Positions 48,168 through 56,719 of a stretch of DNA of 60,414 nucleotides are shown in pieces. The translations under genes were made by a program, and so were the position numbers. Under the pieces are notes generated by a model, which was given only the letters and a program-made list of their open reading frames with translations, was not told the origin of the DNA and searched no databases. The DNA is taken from assembly GCA_016872605.1 (NCBI GenBank), contig VGZI01000017.1:1-60414 (forward strand), read 5' to 3'. Position 1 is the first letter of the stretch. Each line of letters starts with the position of its first letter. The DNA is from Planctomycetota bacterium (GTDB lineage Bacteria; Planctomycetota; Planctomycetia; Gemmatales; Gemmataceae).

Positions 48168-49769
48168 TCATGGTCGCAGCACGGTCATGGCGGCTTGATA
48201 GCGAGGCACTTCGGGGTGATCGATAGCCATGCGCTCGAGCTTGAGCCGGGCCAACGTGACGTCGCCTGAAAGGGCTTGGTGCATGGCAACGAGGTAATCG
48301 AACTCGAGGAACAATCGCATGCCGGCTTCGGGGCGCAACGCGCGCCGCGTCTCGTCAAGCAACTCACGGGCCAGCTTCATCGACTCGGCGTCGCCTTTCT
48401 TCATCATCAGTGACGACAGCCCGAGCATGCAATGGACGTCGGTGGCTTCGAGCTTGAGGCCGGCACGGCACCATTGCTCGGCGAGATCAGCGCGCTGATT
48501 GTTGTACAGCGCCTTGGCCAGCAGATAGCAGTTGCGCGGCGTGCGATTGGCTTCGACCAGCGCTTGGGCGGCTTGCAGTTGATCCGCCTTGCGACCGAGC
48601 TTGAGCAGCGCAACCTGCAACTGCTCGGCGGCGTTTTGGTCCTTCGGGTCGGCCAGCAAAATCTTGCGGGCATACTTCTCGGCGCCGGCGTAATCATCCA
48701 TCGACGAGCACAGCGCGCAGAGCATCGAATAGCAGTAGGTCGATGTTTCGCCCTTGCTTTCGGCCGCCAGCGTCTCAATGCGGCCGAGGGCCTCACGGAT
48801 GGCTTCGGAGTCTTCGGGGCGCGCATAGCCGAATGCATGGGCGGGTCGGCCTTGATTGTCCTTGTGATGATGCCAGCCGGCGTGGATCAGCTGATGCGCC
48901 AGTTGCGACTGCCAAAGGAGATGGGCGGGCTTTAGCCGGGCGGTTGTCTGCAGTTCATCGAGAAGCACGCGGTCCAGTTGCACCATGGGATGGGCGATTT
49001 TCTCGCTGCGGTAGCTGTTGATGGCGTTGCGCAGAATGATCTCCGTCAAACGGAAAGCGTAGCGCTGCTCTTGGCGCTTCCCATCGTTCGGGGCGAGTTC
49101 CTTGGCCTTGTCGTGATATTTCATCGCCTCGTTCAAGACCTTCTCGGCTGCCTCGACATGCTCGGAGCGAAGGCGGCGCGTGCGCAGGGCGTCAAGAACC
49201 TCTTGCGCTCGGCCAATCTTCGGCAGCAGCTTGACATCGCCGCCGACGAAGACGAGCGGCAACTGCTGCGAGCGGACATGAGCGAGGTACGCCCAAGTGC
49301 GCCAATCCTGGGGCGCGATGGAGACGGCCCGGCGCGCCCACTTCTCGCAATCGGTCCACGGATTGTCGAGGAGGATTTCGAGCGTCGTGGCGTAGAGCGG
49401 CAGAAGATAGCCAAGCTTCCCGTCCTCGGTTTGGACATGAGCGCGGAGGACATTCTCCGCCTTCAGGGCCATCTCGCGCGACTTCTTTTCGTCGCGGAGA
49501 TTTTCAAGATAGAGTGCATGCAGATCGAGATATACGGAGGCGTCATCCGGTCCGCCCGTCAGTTTCTTCTGAACGTCAGCGATTTTTTGAATCGCGTCAT
49601 ACTTGTTGCCACGTTCATCGCGTTCCTGGGCACGGTAATGCACGCCGAGCGATGCGGTGACGGTCGGCAACTCGATAGTCTGGCGAAGTTTGGCGAGGTC
49701 TATCCCCTGGGCAAACGCCGACGGACCAAGAGCCGCAAGACAGGCAACCGCCCAGAATTCTCGTCGCAT
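48168..49769 (-). CDS. Secreted TPR-like repeat protein
   Basis: From ATG 49769 (GGGAGG seven bases upstream) the product has 533 residues: a signal peptide (REFWAVACLAALGPSAFA), then helical repeats with a TPR-like pattern (LDLHALYLENLRDEKKSREM, YARKILLADPKDQNAAEQL, LAEQWCRAGLKLEATDVHCM). It probably mediates protein contacts outside the cytoplasm. The same frame remains open far upstream (to 50174), but that part lies before the signal peptide and overlaps the divergent lipoprotein gene, so it is not coding. Confidence 0.8.
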   Translation of the reverse strand: MRREFWAVACLAALGPSAFAQGIDLAKLRQTIELPTVTASLGVHYRAQERDERGNKYDAIQKIADVQKKLTGGPDDASVYLDLHALYLENLRDEKKSREMALKAENVLRAHVQTEDGKLGYLLPLYATTLEILLDNPWTDCEKWARRAVSIAPQDWRTWAYLAHVRSQQLPLVFVGGDVKLLPKIGRAQEVLDALRTRRLRSEHVEAAEKVLNEAMKYHDKAKELAPNDGKRQEQRYAFRLTEIILRNAINSYRSEKIAHPMVQLDRVLLDELQTTARLKPAHLLWQSQLAHQLIHAGWHHHKDNQGRPAHAFGYARPEDSEAIREALGRIETLAAESKGETSTYCYSMLCALCSSMDDYAGAEKYARKILLADPKDQNAAEQLQVALLKLGRKADQLQAAQALVEANRTPRNCYLLAKALYNNQRADLAEQWCRAGLKLEATDVHCMLGLSSLMMKKGDAESMKLARELLDETRRALRPEAGMRLFLEFDYLVAMHQALSGDVTLARLKLERMAIDHPEVPRYQAAMTVLRP

Positions 49770-49989
49770 GGTAAACCCTCCCTGGCAAACACAACACGCG
49801 AAGCGTGATAGCGGAACAACCGTCCCGAATAAAGCCGAATCGACGTACACGGGCGATGCGCGTGCAAAGCCCAGCACGTTTGCGAAAAACCGAGCGCGGT
49901 ACGGACGCCGGGCTAACCCCGCCGTAGCGCGCCGCGTACAATGAACGCGCGTCGCAACCACATAGGTCTTTCTCATCGAATGCCGCGTC

Positions 49990-51702
49990 ATGACAAGGCA
50001 TTGGATCTCCCACGTTGCTTGCGTGCTCGCAGCATCTGTATTTCTCAGCGCAGTCGGCTGTACGTCGCCGCCGGCCAACGTCGTCACGGAACCGAAGAAC
50101 CTGCAGCCGGAGTGGTTTGTCGATGTGACCGCATCGGTCGGCATCGACTTTACGCACGACGCTGGACCGATCAACGATCAGTTTTTTCTGCCTCAGATCA
50201 TCGGCTCCGGCGCGGCATTGTTCGATTTTGACGGCGATGGCAAGCTCGATATTCTTCTGGTGCAGAATGGCGGACCCAAGGGGTCCAAGAACAAGCTCTT
50301 TCAGCAGCAACACGACGGTCGGTTCAAAGATGTCAGCGCCGCGTCGGGGTTGGATTACGCAGGCTATTGCATGGGCGTGGCAATCGGCGACGTTAACAAT
50401 GACGGCCGACCCGATGTTTACATCAGCGAGTACGGCGGGGGGCGACTGCTTCTCAACCGAGGCAACGGCCGATTCGAGGAAGTCGGTGCATCGGGCATCG
50501 ACAATCCGGCCTGGGCCACGGCCGTCAGCTTCTTCGATTACAATCGAGACGGCTGGCTCGATCTGATCGTCGTCAACTACCTGGATATCGACCCGACCAA
50601 GGCGTGCAACAGCGCGAATGGGCAGCGCGACTTTTGCCATCCGAACACATTTCCCGGCACGATTGCGAGGCTCTATCGCAATCGCGGATGCGACGCCAAG
50701 GGGAACTGGCTCGGATACGAGGACAAAACCGAAGAAGCGGGGATGAGCCGACTGCCGGGACCTGGCCTTGGCGTCTTGTGCGCCGATCTGAACGGAGACG
50801 GCTGGCTCGACATCTTTGTCACCAACGATGCCAAGGCGAATCACGCTTGGATCAATCAGAAGAACGGCACGTTCAAGGAGGACGCCGTGGCGCGCGGCCT
50901 GGCGTTCAACGCGCGCGGCGAAGCCCAAGGAAACATGGGGATCGCCTTTGGCGACATCGATGGCCGCGGCTTGCCCGGAATCTTCGTCACGCATCTCATG
51001 AGCGAGAACCACAGCTTTTGGCGTCAAGGTCCGCGCGGCCTGTTTCAAGATGACGCGGCAGCGGCTGGGCTGACACGGTCCAAATGGCGAGGCACCGGGT
51101 TCGGCACGGTTTTCGCCGACTTCAATCACGACGGCGCCCTCGATCTCGCGATCGTCAACGGCCGAGTGGTTCGCAATGGTCCGCCGACCTCTCGCTTCTT
51201 TGACGCATATGCCGATCGAAATCAGTTTTTCGTCAACGATGGGAATGGCGTGTTCCGAGACATCTCGGAGGACAATCCCGCCCTGTGCGAAAAGCCCAAC
51301 GCAGCGCGCGGCCTGGCACTTGGCTATGTCAACGGCGATGGCGCACTCGACTTGTTGGTGACGCAGATCGGCGGGCCAGCCAAGCTCCTGCGCAACGTCG
51401 CGCCGAATCGGGGCAATTGGCTCATGGTGCGTGCCGTGGACCCTGCCCTGAAGCGCGATGCATACGGCGCCGAGGTGCGCGTCAGGGCGGGATCACGGAG
51501 TTGGCAGCGCTTGATACAGCCGGGTTTCAGCTACTTGTGCAGCAACGATCCACGTGCTCATTTTGGCCTCGGCAGCGCGGATCGTGTCGACGTCATTGAA
51601 GTGATCTGGCCCGGCGGAGACGCGGAGCGATTCCCGTGCCCCGGCGTGAATCAGTTGCTCGAGGTACAGCGCGGACATGGGAAACGACTCACCTCCAAGT
51701 GA
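49990..51702 (+). CDS. CRTAC1-like VCBS/ASPIC-UnbV lipoprotein, copy 1
   Basis: The 570-residue product has a lipoprotein signal (ACVLAASVFLSAVGC, Cys about 24), repeated FG-GAP/VCBS calcium-type loops (LFDFDGDGKLDILLVQN, IGDVNNDGRPDVYISEYG, FFDYNRDGWLDLIVVNY, FADFNHDGALDLAIVNG) and a C-terminal ASPIC/UnbV domain (about 480-560, FSYLCSNDPRAHFGLGSADR). This architecture, found in integrin-like surface proteins, is strongly expanded in planctomycetes; ligands are unknown. The last 26 bases overlap the TPR gene. The whole pair is duplicated at 53021-55955. Confidence 0.9.
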   Translation: MTRHWISHVACVLAASVFLSAVGCTSPPANVVTEPKNLQPEWFVDVTASVGIDFTHDAGPINDQFFLPQIIGSGAALFDFDGDGKLDILLVQNGGPKGSKNKLFQQQHDGRFKDVSAASGLDYAGYCMGVAIGDVNNDGRPDVYISEYGGGRLLLNRGNGRFEEVGASGIDNPAWATAVSFFDYNRDGWLDLIVVNYLDIDPTKACNSANGQRDFCHPNTFPGTIARLYRNRGCDAKGNWLGYEDKTEEAGMSRLPGPGLGVLCADLNGDGWLDIFVTNDAKANHAWINQKNGTFKEDAVARGLAFNARGEAQGNMGIAFGDIDGRGLPGIFVTHLMSENHSFWRQGPRGLFQDDAAAAGLTRSKWRGTGFGTVFADFNHDGALDLAIVNGRVVRNGPPTSRFFDAYADRNQFFVNDGNGVFRDISEDNPALCEKPNAARGLALGYVNGDGALDLLVTQIGGPAKLLRNVAPNRGNWLMVRAVDPALKRDAYGAEVRVRAGSRSWQRLIQPGFSYLCSNDPRAHFGLGSADRVDVIEVIWPGGDAERFPCPGVNQLLEVQRGHGKRLTSK

Positions 51703-52942
51703 ACCGTTCGTTGCCGAGCCCGTGGAATCGGCCCCGGCGCCAACTCGTTGGCGCACGTCGCTGATCGTGGCGGCCGTCGTGGGGACCGTTGCTCTTGTGC
51801 TGGTCGTAATCGCTTTCTGGCGCCAGCGCCCAACGCAGCCGATTCCGCAGCTCGATCTTCGCGGCGTCGACCATGAAATTGCGGAGGCGATTACTAGGCG
51901 TCGCGAGGCATTGGTCAATGCGCCTAATTCGGCAGATGAGTGGGGCCATTTCGCGATGACCCTGCATGCACACGGCTATCGAGCCGATGCGCTGACTTGT
52001 TATGCCGCCGCGAGCACGCTCGATCCGACAAACGCATGGTGGCCGTACTTGCAAGGCGCCTTGCTGGCAATGGGGTCGGACCCCACTCAAGGCGTGGCGT
52101 TGTTGGAGCGCGACGCCGAGTTGTCACCGCCAAACTCGGTGCCCCGGCTCGCTTTGGCGGAAACGCTGATGGACCTTGGTCAGCTCGACCTGTCGCAGGC
52201 ACACTTTCGCCAAGTGCTCGCGGCCAGTCCCGCCGATTCCCGTGCGCAACTTGGCCTGGCTCAGTTGCTAGTTGCAAGAAAGGAATACCAAGAAGCGCTC
52301 CCCTTGCTAACCGAGCTCGCCGGTAACCCTCATGCTGGAAAACGATCCACCGCGTTGCAAGTCACCATCCACACGCGACGAAACGACCTCGAGGCAGCCG
52401 ACCGACTACGCCAGCAAACCGCGCGGATGCCGGATGACGCCCCGTGGCCGGATACGGCCATGGAATATCTTCGAGGCCTACAGGTCGGCTTGTGCGCTCG
52501 TTTGGAGCAAGCCGCCGCATTGCTCCAAGTGGGTCGCGTCTCGGACGTCATCGACTTGCTCGAGGAGACCGTCGAACGCTATCCAGAATCGGATCAAGCG
52601 CTGGCATCCCTTGGAAAGGCTCTCATATTCTCCAAGCGATTTCCCGCGGCCGATCGGGCCCTGCAGCGGAGCCTCGCCAAGGCGCCTGGCAATGCCGATA
52701 CCTGGTACCACGTGGGATTATCGCGGCAACTACAAACTCGACATAAGGAAGCCATCGAAGCGTTTCGCGAAGTCCTCCGCATTCGAGCCAAAGACGCGCA
52801 GACGTACCTCATGCTGGGCATTTCGCTCTACGAAGTGGGCGACGCAAATAGCGCCGCCAACGCTTTTCGAGAGGCTGTTCGTCTTCGTCCAGATCTGGAC
52901 GATGCGCGGCAGCGTTTGGCGCGCATCGAGAAAAAATCGTAG
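51677..52942 (+). CDS. Membrane-anchored TPR protein, copy 1
   Basis: The 421-residue product has a Pro/Glu-rich cytoplasmic start, one transmembrane helix (about 28-47, SLIVAAVVGTVALVLVVIAF), and TPR repeats to the end (WGHFAMTLHAHGYRADALTC, LALAETLMDLGQLDLSQAHF, TYLMLGISLYEVGDANSAAN). The repeats are predicted to be outside the membrane. Its start lies 26 bases inside the CRTAC1-like gene, so the two are translated together and probably act together. Confidence 0.85.
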   Translation: MGNDSPPSEPFVAEPVESAPAPTRWRTSLIVAAVVGTVALVLVVIAFWRQRPTQPIPQLDLRGVDHEIAEAITRRREALVNAPNSADEWGHFAMTLHAHGYRADALTCYAAASTLDPTNAWWPYLQGALLAMGSDPTQGVALLERDAELSPPNSVPRLALAETLMDLGQLDLSQAHFRQVLAASPADSRAQLGLAQLLVARKEYQEALPLLTELAGNPHAGKRSTALQVTIHTRRNDLEAADRLRQQTARMPDDAPWPDTAMEYLRGLQVGLCARLEQAAALLQVGRVSDVIDLLEETVERYPESDQALASLGKALIFSKRFPAADRALQRSLAKAPGNADTWYHVGLSRQLQTRHKEAIEAFREVLRIRAKDAQTYLMLGISLYEVGDANSAANAFREAVRLRPDLDDARQRLARIEKKS

Positions 52943-53020
52943 TTGGCTGGCGGTTAGCGCGGCGGAATAGCGCGAAACCGCAAGCGAGCCGTGAGGCGAC
53001 CGACTGGAACCGCGAGGTCT

Positions 53021-54730
53021 ATGAGCGCTATGGCAACGATTCGCCGCGCCATGTTGATCCTGGGATTTGTGTGCGTCGTCTGCGTCGTCACGTTGGGGTG
53101 TCGCCAAGGCCCCGTCGCCGTCGCCCAGACGCCGCCGCCATGGTTTGAGGACGTCACCGACGCGCTCGCTGTCGATTTCACGCACGACCCCGGCCCGGTC
53201 GACGGGACCTATTTCATGCCGCAGAGCATGGGTTCCGGCGCCGCCCTCTTTGACTTCGACAACGATGGCAAACTCGACATCTATCTGGTCCACAACGCGG
53301 GTCCGAAGTCGCATTCGAAGAATCGCCTGTTTCAGCAGCAACCCGATGGTCGCTTCAAGGACGTCAGCGCCGGCAGCGGGCTCGACTTCGCCGGACATTG
53401 CATGGGCGTGGCAATCGGCGACGTCAACAACGATGGACTTCCGGACGTCTACGTCAGCGAATACGCGGGTGGGCGGCTCTTTCTCAACCGCGGCGGGGGG
53501 CGCTTCGAAGAGGTCAAAGAAAGCGGCATCGACAAGCAAATCTGGGGCACGGCCGTGAGCTTTCTCGACTACGATCGCGACGGCTGGCTCGACCTGGTGA
53601 TCGTGAACTATGTCGCCCTTGATCCGACGTATCCCTGTACGACACCTGCGGGGGGCGGGCGCGATTACTGCCATCCCGACAACTTCAAGCCGGCCGCGGC
53701 ACGCCTGTATCGCAATCGCGGTTGCGACAAAGATGGCCGCTGGCTGGGCTTCGAGGATCGCACGGAATTCGCCGGGCTCGCCGCGGTCCCGGGTCCCGGC
53801 CTCGGCGTTCTATGTGTCGATTTCAACGGTGATGGCTGGCCCGACATTTTCGTTGCCAACGACAGCAAGCCCAATCACCTCTGGATCAACAATAAGAACG
53901 GCAAGTTCACCGAGGAAGCCGTGCTGCGCGGTATCGCGTTCGATACCGCGGGCCGTGCTCAGGCCAACATGGGAACGGCCTGGGGCGACATCGATGCCAG
54001 CGGGCTTTCCTGCGTTTTTGTCACGCATTTGAATAACGAGTACCACGGGCTATGGAAACAGAAACCGCGCGGCCGATTTCAGGAAAGCGCTGCAACGGCT
54101 GGCTTGACCAAGATCGGCTGGCGCGGCACCGGCTTCGGGACCGCCTTCGCCGACTTCGACAACGACGGCGCGCTCGACCTGGCCATCGTCAATGGCAAAG
54201 TGTTTCGCACAGGTGCGCCGACCAAATCGCACTGGGACGCTTATGCCGAACGCAACCAGGTCTTCGCCAACAACGGCGCCGGCGTCTTTCGCGACATCTC
54301 CGAGAGCAACCCGGCACTGTGCGGCAAGCCCAACGTCGCGCGCGGCCTGGCTCTCGGCGATCTCAACAATGACGGCGGTCTCGATCTCCTCGTCACCACG
54401 ATCGGCGGCAAGGCGCGCATTCTGCGCAATGTCGCCGCCAAGCGAGGTCATTGGCTGACCGTTCGCGCCTTCGACCCGGCGCTGAAACGCGACGCCATCG
54501 GCGCCCAGATCCGCGTATCCGCCGGCGCGCGACGCTACCATGGTGTCGTTCAGCCGAGTCAGAGTTATCTCTGCAGCCACGATCCGCGCGTTCATTTCGG
54601 CCTCGGCGCTGTCGATCGCGTTGATGGTATCGAAGTGCAATGGCCCGACGGCACGACCGAGAGTTTCGAGTGTCCCGGAGCCGATCGCAACCTTGAGGTG
54701 CAGCGTGGCAAAGGACAACTCGCCAAGTAA
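53021..54730 (+). CDS. CRTAC1-like VCBS/ASPIC-UnbV lipoprotein, copy 2
   Basis: The product from ATG 53021 (ATG 53030 and GTG 52991 are alternatives) has 569 residues and parallels copy 1 along its whole length: lipobox VVTLGC, GSGAALFDFDNDGKLDIYLV, CMGVAIGDVNNDGLPDVYVS, LDYDRDGWLDLVIVNY, GWRGTGFGTAFADFDNDG, and the ASPIC/UnbV end (SYLCSHDPRVHFGLGAVDR). Long identical stretches such as KDVSA.SGLD and GPGLGVLC show a duplication. It too overlaps the following TPR gene by 26 bases. Confidence 0.9.
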   Translation: MSAMATIRRAMLILGFVCVVCVVTLGCRQGPVAVAQTPPPWFEDVTDALAVDFTHDPGPVDGTYFMPQSMGSGAALFDFDNDGKLDIYLVHNAGPKSHSKNRLFQQQPDGRFKDVSAGSGLDFAGHCMGVAIGDVNNDGLPDVYVSEYAGGRLFLNRGGGRFEEVKESGIDKQIWGTAVSFLDYDRDGWLDLVIVNYVALDPTYPCTTPAGGGRDYCHPDNFKPAAARLYRNRGCDKDGRWLGFEDRTEFAGLAAVPGPGLGVLCVDFNGDGWPDIFVANDSKPNHLWINNKNGKFTEEAVLRGIAFDTAGRAQANMGTAWGDIDASGLSCVFVTHLNNEYHGLWKQKPRGRFQESAATAGLTKIGWRGTGFGTAFADFDNDGALDLAIVNGKVFRTGAPTKSHWDAYAERNQVFANNGAGVFRDISESNPALCGKPNVARGLALGDLNNDGGLDLLVTTIGGKARILRNVAAKRGHWLTVRAFDPALKRDAIGAQIRVSAGARRYHGVVQPSQSYLCSHDPRVHFGLGAVDRVDGIEVQWPDGTTESFECPGADRNLEVQRGKGQLAK

Positions 54731-55955
54731 TCCCGCCGACGAAGGTCCCCCCTCGCGCCGACGCTTGTACGTCTTGCTGGGCGTACTGGCGGTGGTGGCC
54801 GGCTTCGCAGCGGTCTGGTGGACTTATCGTTACTGGCCTGCCACGTTGCCCGCGATCCCTGAAATTGACCTGACCCAGACAGACGCTGAAGTCGCGGATG
54901 CCATTCGCACGGCTCGGGAGGCGGTCGTCAAGTCGCCACGCGAGATCGAGCCGTGGGCGCGCTTGGCGATGGTGTTGCACGCGCACAAATTTGTCGAGCC
55001 GGCGATGATCTGCTACACGGCCGCCGCCGCGCTGGACGACGAAAATCCCGTATGGCCGTACTTGCACGCCACACTGCTGCACGAAGGCGCGAAGCCGGTG
55101 GAAGCGCTGGCCTTGTTTGAAAGCGCCGGGCGTCTGGCGCCGCGCGATTCGCCGATGCCTCGATTGCGCCATGGCGAGTTGCTTCTGGAGTTGGGACGAT
55201 TCGACGACGCGGAGAGAGTCTTCGCCAGAGTTCTGGCCGACGACAAGCACGACGTTCACGCCAGGCTCGGCCTCGCCCAGACGGCTCTGAGTCGGAGTCA
55301 GTACGAAGCAGCATTGACGCATCTGACGGCCATTATGCATCAAGAGCCGGTGCGCAAGCGCACGACGGCGTTACGGGCAGCGGTTCTGGAACAGTTGGGC
55401 AAGCATGAAGACGCGCTCTTTGAACGCAGCCGATACGGCGACCTGCCCGACGATCCGCCGCGTGCCGACTTGACCGATCAACTGGCGGAGTTGCGCGTTG
55501 GTTTGCCCGGAAGACTGGTCCGGGCCAAGTCGCTGATCGGGCAATCGCGCATCGCCGACGCCGTCGCCCTCATGGAGGACACAGTCAAGCGATATCCCAA
55601 GTCGGATCAGGCATGGATCGCCTTGGCGGCGACGAAAGAAGCGAAAGGCGATTTTGCCGCCGCCGAGAAGGCGATCGACAAGAGCATCGAGCTGGCGCCC
55701 GAGCGGGCGGACCATCGCTTTCGCTTCGGCAAGTTGCTGCAGAAACAGAAACGGTTCTCCGACGCAGCGGCCACGTTTCGACTCGCCATCGCGCGCAGCC
55801 CCGCCGACGCCGACGCCTACCATCGGCTCGGAGAATGTCTGATGGCGATGGGCGACCGCACCGGCGCCGCCGACGCGTTCCAGCAGGCACTGCGAATCCA
55901 ACCAAACATGCCCGAGCCTCGCAAAGAGTTGGAGAAGCTCCAGAAAACGAATTGA
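54705..55955 (+). CDS. Membrane-anchored TPR protein, copy 2
   Basis: I chose the GTG at 54705 because GAGG precedes it by six bases and because the position, 26 bases inside the upstream gene, equals that of copy 1; an open frame extends to 54540 but overlaps coding sequence. The 416-residue product has a transmembrane helix (LYVLLGVLAVVAGFAAVWW, about 22-40) and TPR repeats (WARLAMVLHAHKFVEPAMIC, LRHGELLLELGRFDDAERVF, YHRLGECLMAMGDRTGAADA). Copy 1 aligns with it throughout. Confidence 0.85.
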   Translation: MAKDNSPSNPADEGPPSRRRLYVLLGVLAVVAGFAAVWWTYRYWPATLPAIPEIDLTQTDAEVADAIRTAREAVVKSPREIEPWARLAMVLHAHKFVEPAMICYTAAAALDDENPVWPYLHATLLHEGAKPVEALALFESAGRLAPRDSPMPRLRHGELLLELGRFDDAERVFARVLADDKHDVHARLGLAQTALSRSQYEAALTHLTAIMHQEPVRKRTTALRAAVLEQLGKHEDALFERSRYGDLPDDPPRADLTDQLAELRVGLPGRLVRAKSLIGQSRIADAVALMEDTVKRYPKSDQAWIALAATKEAKGDFAAAEKAIDKSIELAPERADHRFRFGKLLQKQKRFSDAAATFRLAIARSPADADAYHRLGECLMAMGDRTGAADAFQQALRIQPNMPEPRKELEKLQKTN

Positions 55956-56044
55956 CGACCGAAACCAAGTCGATGCCGATGTGGAATACACATACCGAGA
56001 ACGGACCACATACTTGCCTTATTCCCTTCGTGATTCCACGGCGC

Positions 56045-56085
56045 AAAAAATGAACGCCGCTCGAATCATCCCGGATCGAACGGCG
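56045..56085 (-). terminator. Intrinsic terminator after the TGA-containing gene
   Basis: On the minus strand the arms CGCCGTTCGA and TCGAGCGGCG (forward 56055-56064 and 56076-56085) form a stem with one mismatch, followed by TTCATTTTTT (forward A-tract 56045-56050). It ends the minus-strand unit from 56678; it also lies behind the convergent copy 2 TPR gene. Confidence 0.75.
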
Positions 56086-56123
56086 CTCGGGGGGTGACTT
56101 TGCTAAGCCGCAAGCGGCGAAAG

Positions 56124-56678
56124 CTACTTGACGATCTTGCTGACGTCGGCCACGACCTTGGCGATGGCCGCGTCATTGAGGTCGCCCTTGCGGAACGCGA
56201 AATTCGCCTTCACCGTGAACTCGGTGTAGAGCAGCACGGTAACCTCGGCGTCCTTGGCGATGTTGTAGCTCTTCGGACCGGCCGGGTTGTCGATCGACAG
56301 CACCAGCTTGGTCAGCTTTTGTTCGCCGGCCAGTTTTTCGAGTTGCTTGTCAAGGCCTTCCTTGTCGCTGCAGAAGACGGCATAGCTGCCCATGTCCTTC
56401 TTGGCGTGTTTGACAGTGGCTTCGTCAAGCTGCTTGAGGAGCTTGGCGACAGCGGGGTTTGCCTCACGGGCAAAGACGACGGCTACGGGGTAGCCGCCGT
56501 TGATTCAGTACAGGCACGCTTTTTTGCCCGCATTGGAACCCGTCACGTTGAGCGGATGGAACGGTCCTGGGACTTCCTGGCCGGCCTGAGGCCCTGACTT
56601 TAGGGGCCCGCCCGCGTCCACGCCAGTCGTCAAGAAAGCCGATCCAATCGCCATCACAAAGATGCCGAAACGAAGCAT
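56124..56678 (-). CDS. Secreted thioredoxin-like protein with in-frame TGA: candidate selenoprotein (CxxU)
   Basis: The frame from ATG 56678 (GGAGG eight bases upstream) to the TAG at 56124 has 185 codons and only one internal stop, TGA at 56505-56507 (codon 58). The N terminus is a signal peptide (LRFGIFVMAIGSAFLTTGVDA), then VPGPFHPLNVTGSNAGKKACLY, TGA, INGGYPVAVVFARE, and a thioredoxin-like alpha/beta part with LVLSIDNPAGPKSYNIAKDA and EVTVLLYTEFTVKANFAF. The TGA is at the second position of C-L-Y-x, a redox CxxC place. A stem-loop follows at once (56476-56500). This fits selenocysteine insertion; the alternative is a recent Cys-to-stop mutation. Confidence 0.6.
56476..56500 (-). promoter_or_regulatory. 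Stem-loop directly after the in-frame TGA (SECIS candidate)
   Basis: In the mRNA the arms ACGGCGGCUAC and GUAGCCGUCGU form an 11-bp stem (one G-U) with a CCC loop, starting four bases after the UGA. Position fits a bacterial SECIS, which lies right after UGA. The loop lacks the guanine usually seen at its start, so it is not a canonical SECIS. Confidence 0.45.
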
Positions 56679-56692
56679 TCAGTTCTCCTCCG

Positions 56693-56716
56693 AAAAAAAC
56701 TAGGCCGCAAGCGGCC
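56693..56716 (-). terminator. Terminator-like hairpin just before the TGA-containing gene
   Basis: On the minus strand GGCCGCTTGCGGCC (forward 56703-56716) is followed by TAG and seven T (forward 56693-56699), a standard intrinsic terminator form. It ends only a few bases before the ribosome-binding site of the gene starting at 56678, behind the stop of the gene at 56720-57337. Confidence 0.75.
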
Positions 56717-56719
56717 CAA

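Noticed and set aside
49770-50174. N-terminal extension of the TPR-like gene on the minus strand
   Set aside because: The signal peptide begins at 49769 with a good ribosome-binding site; the extension overlaps the divergent lipoprotein gene.
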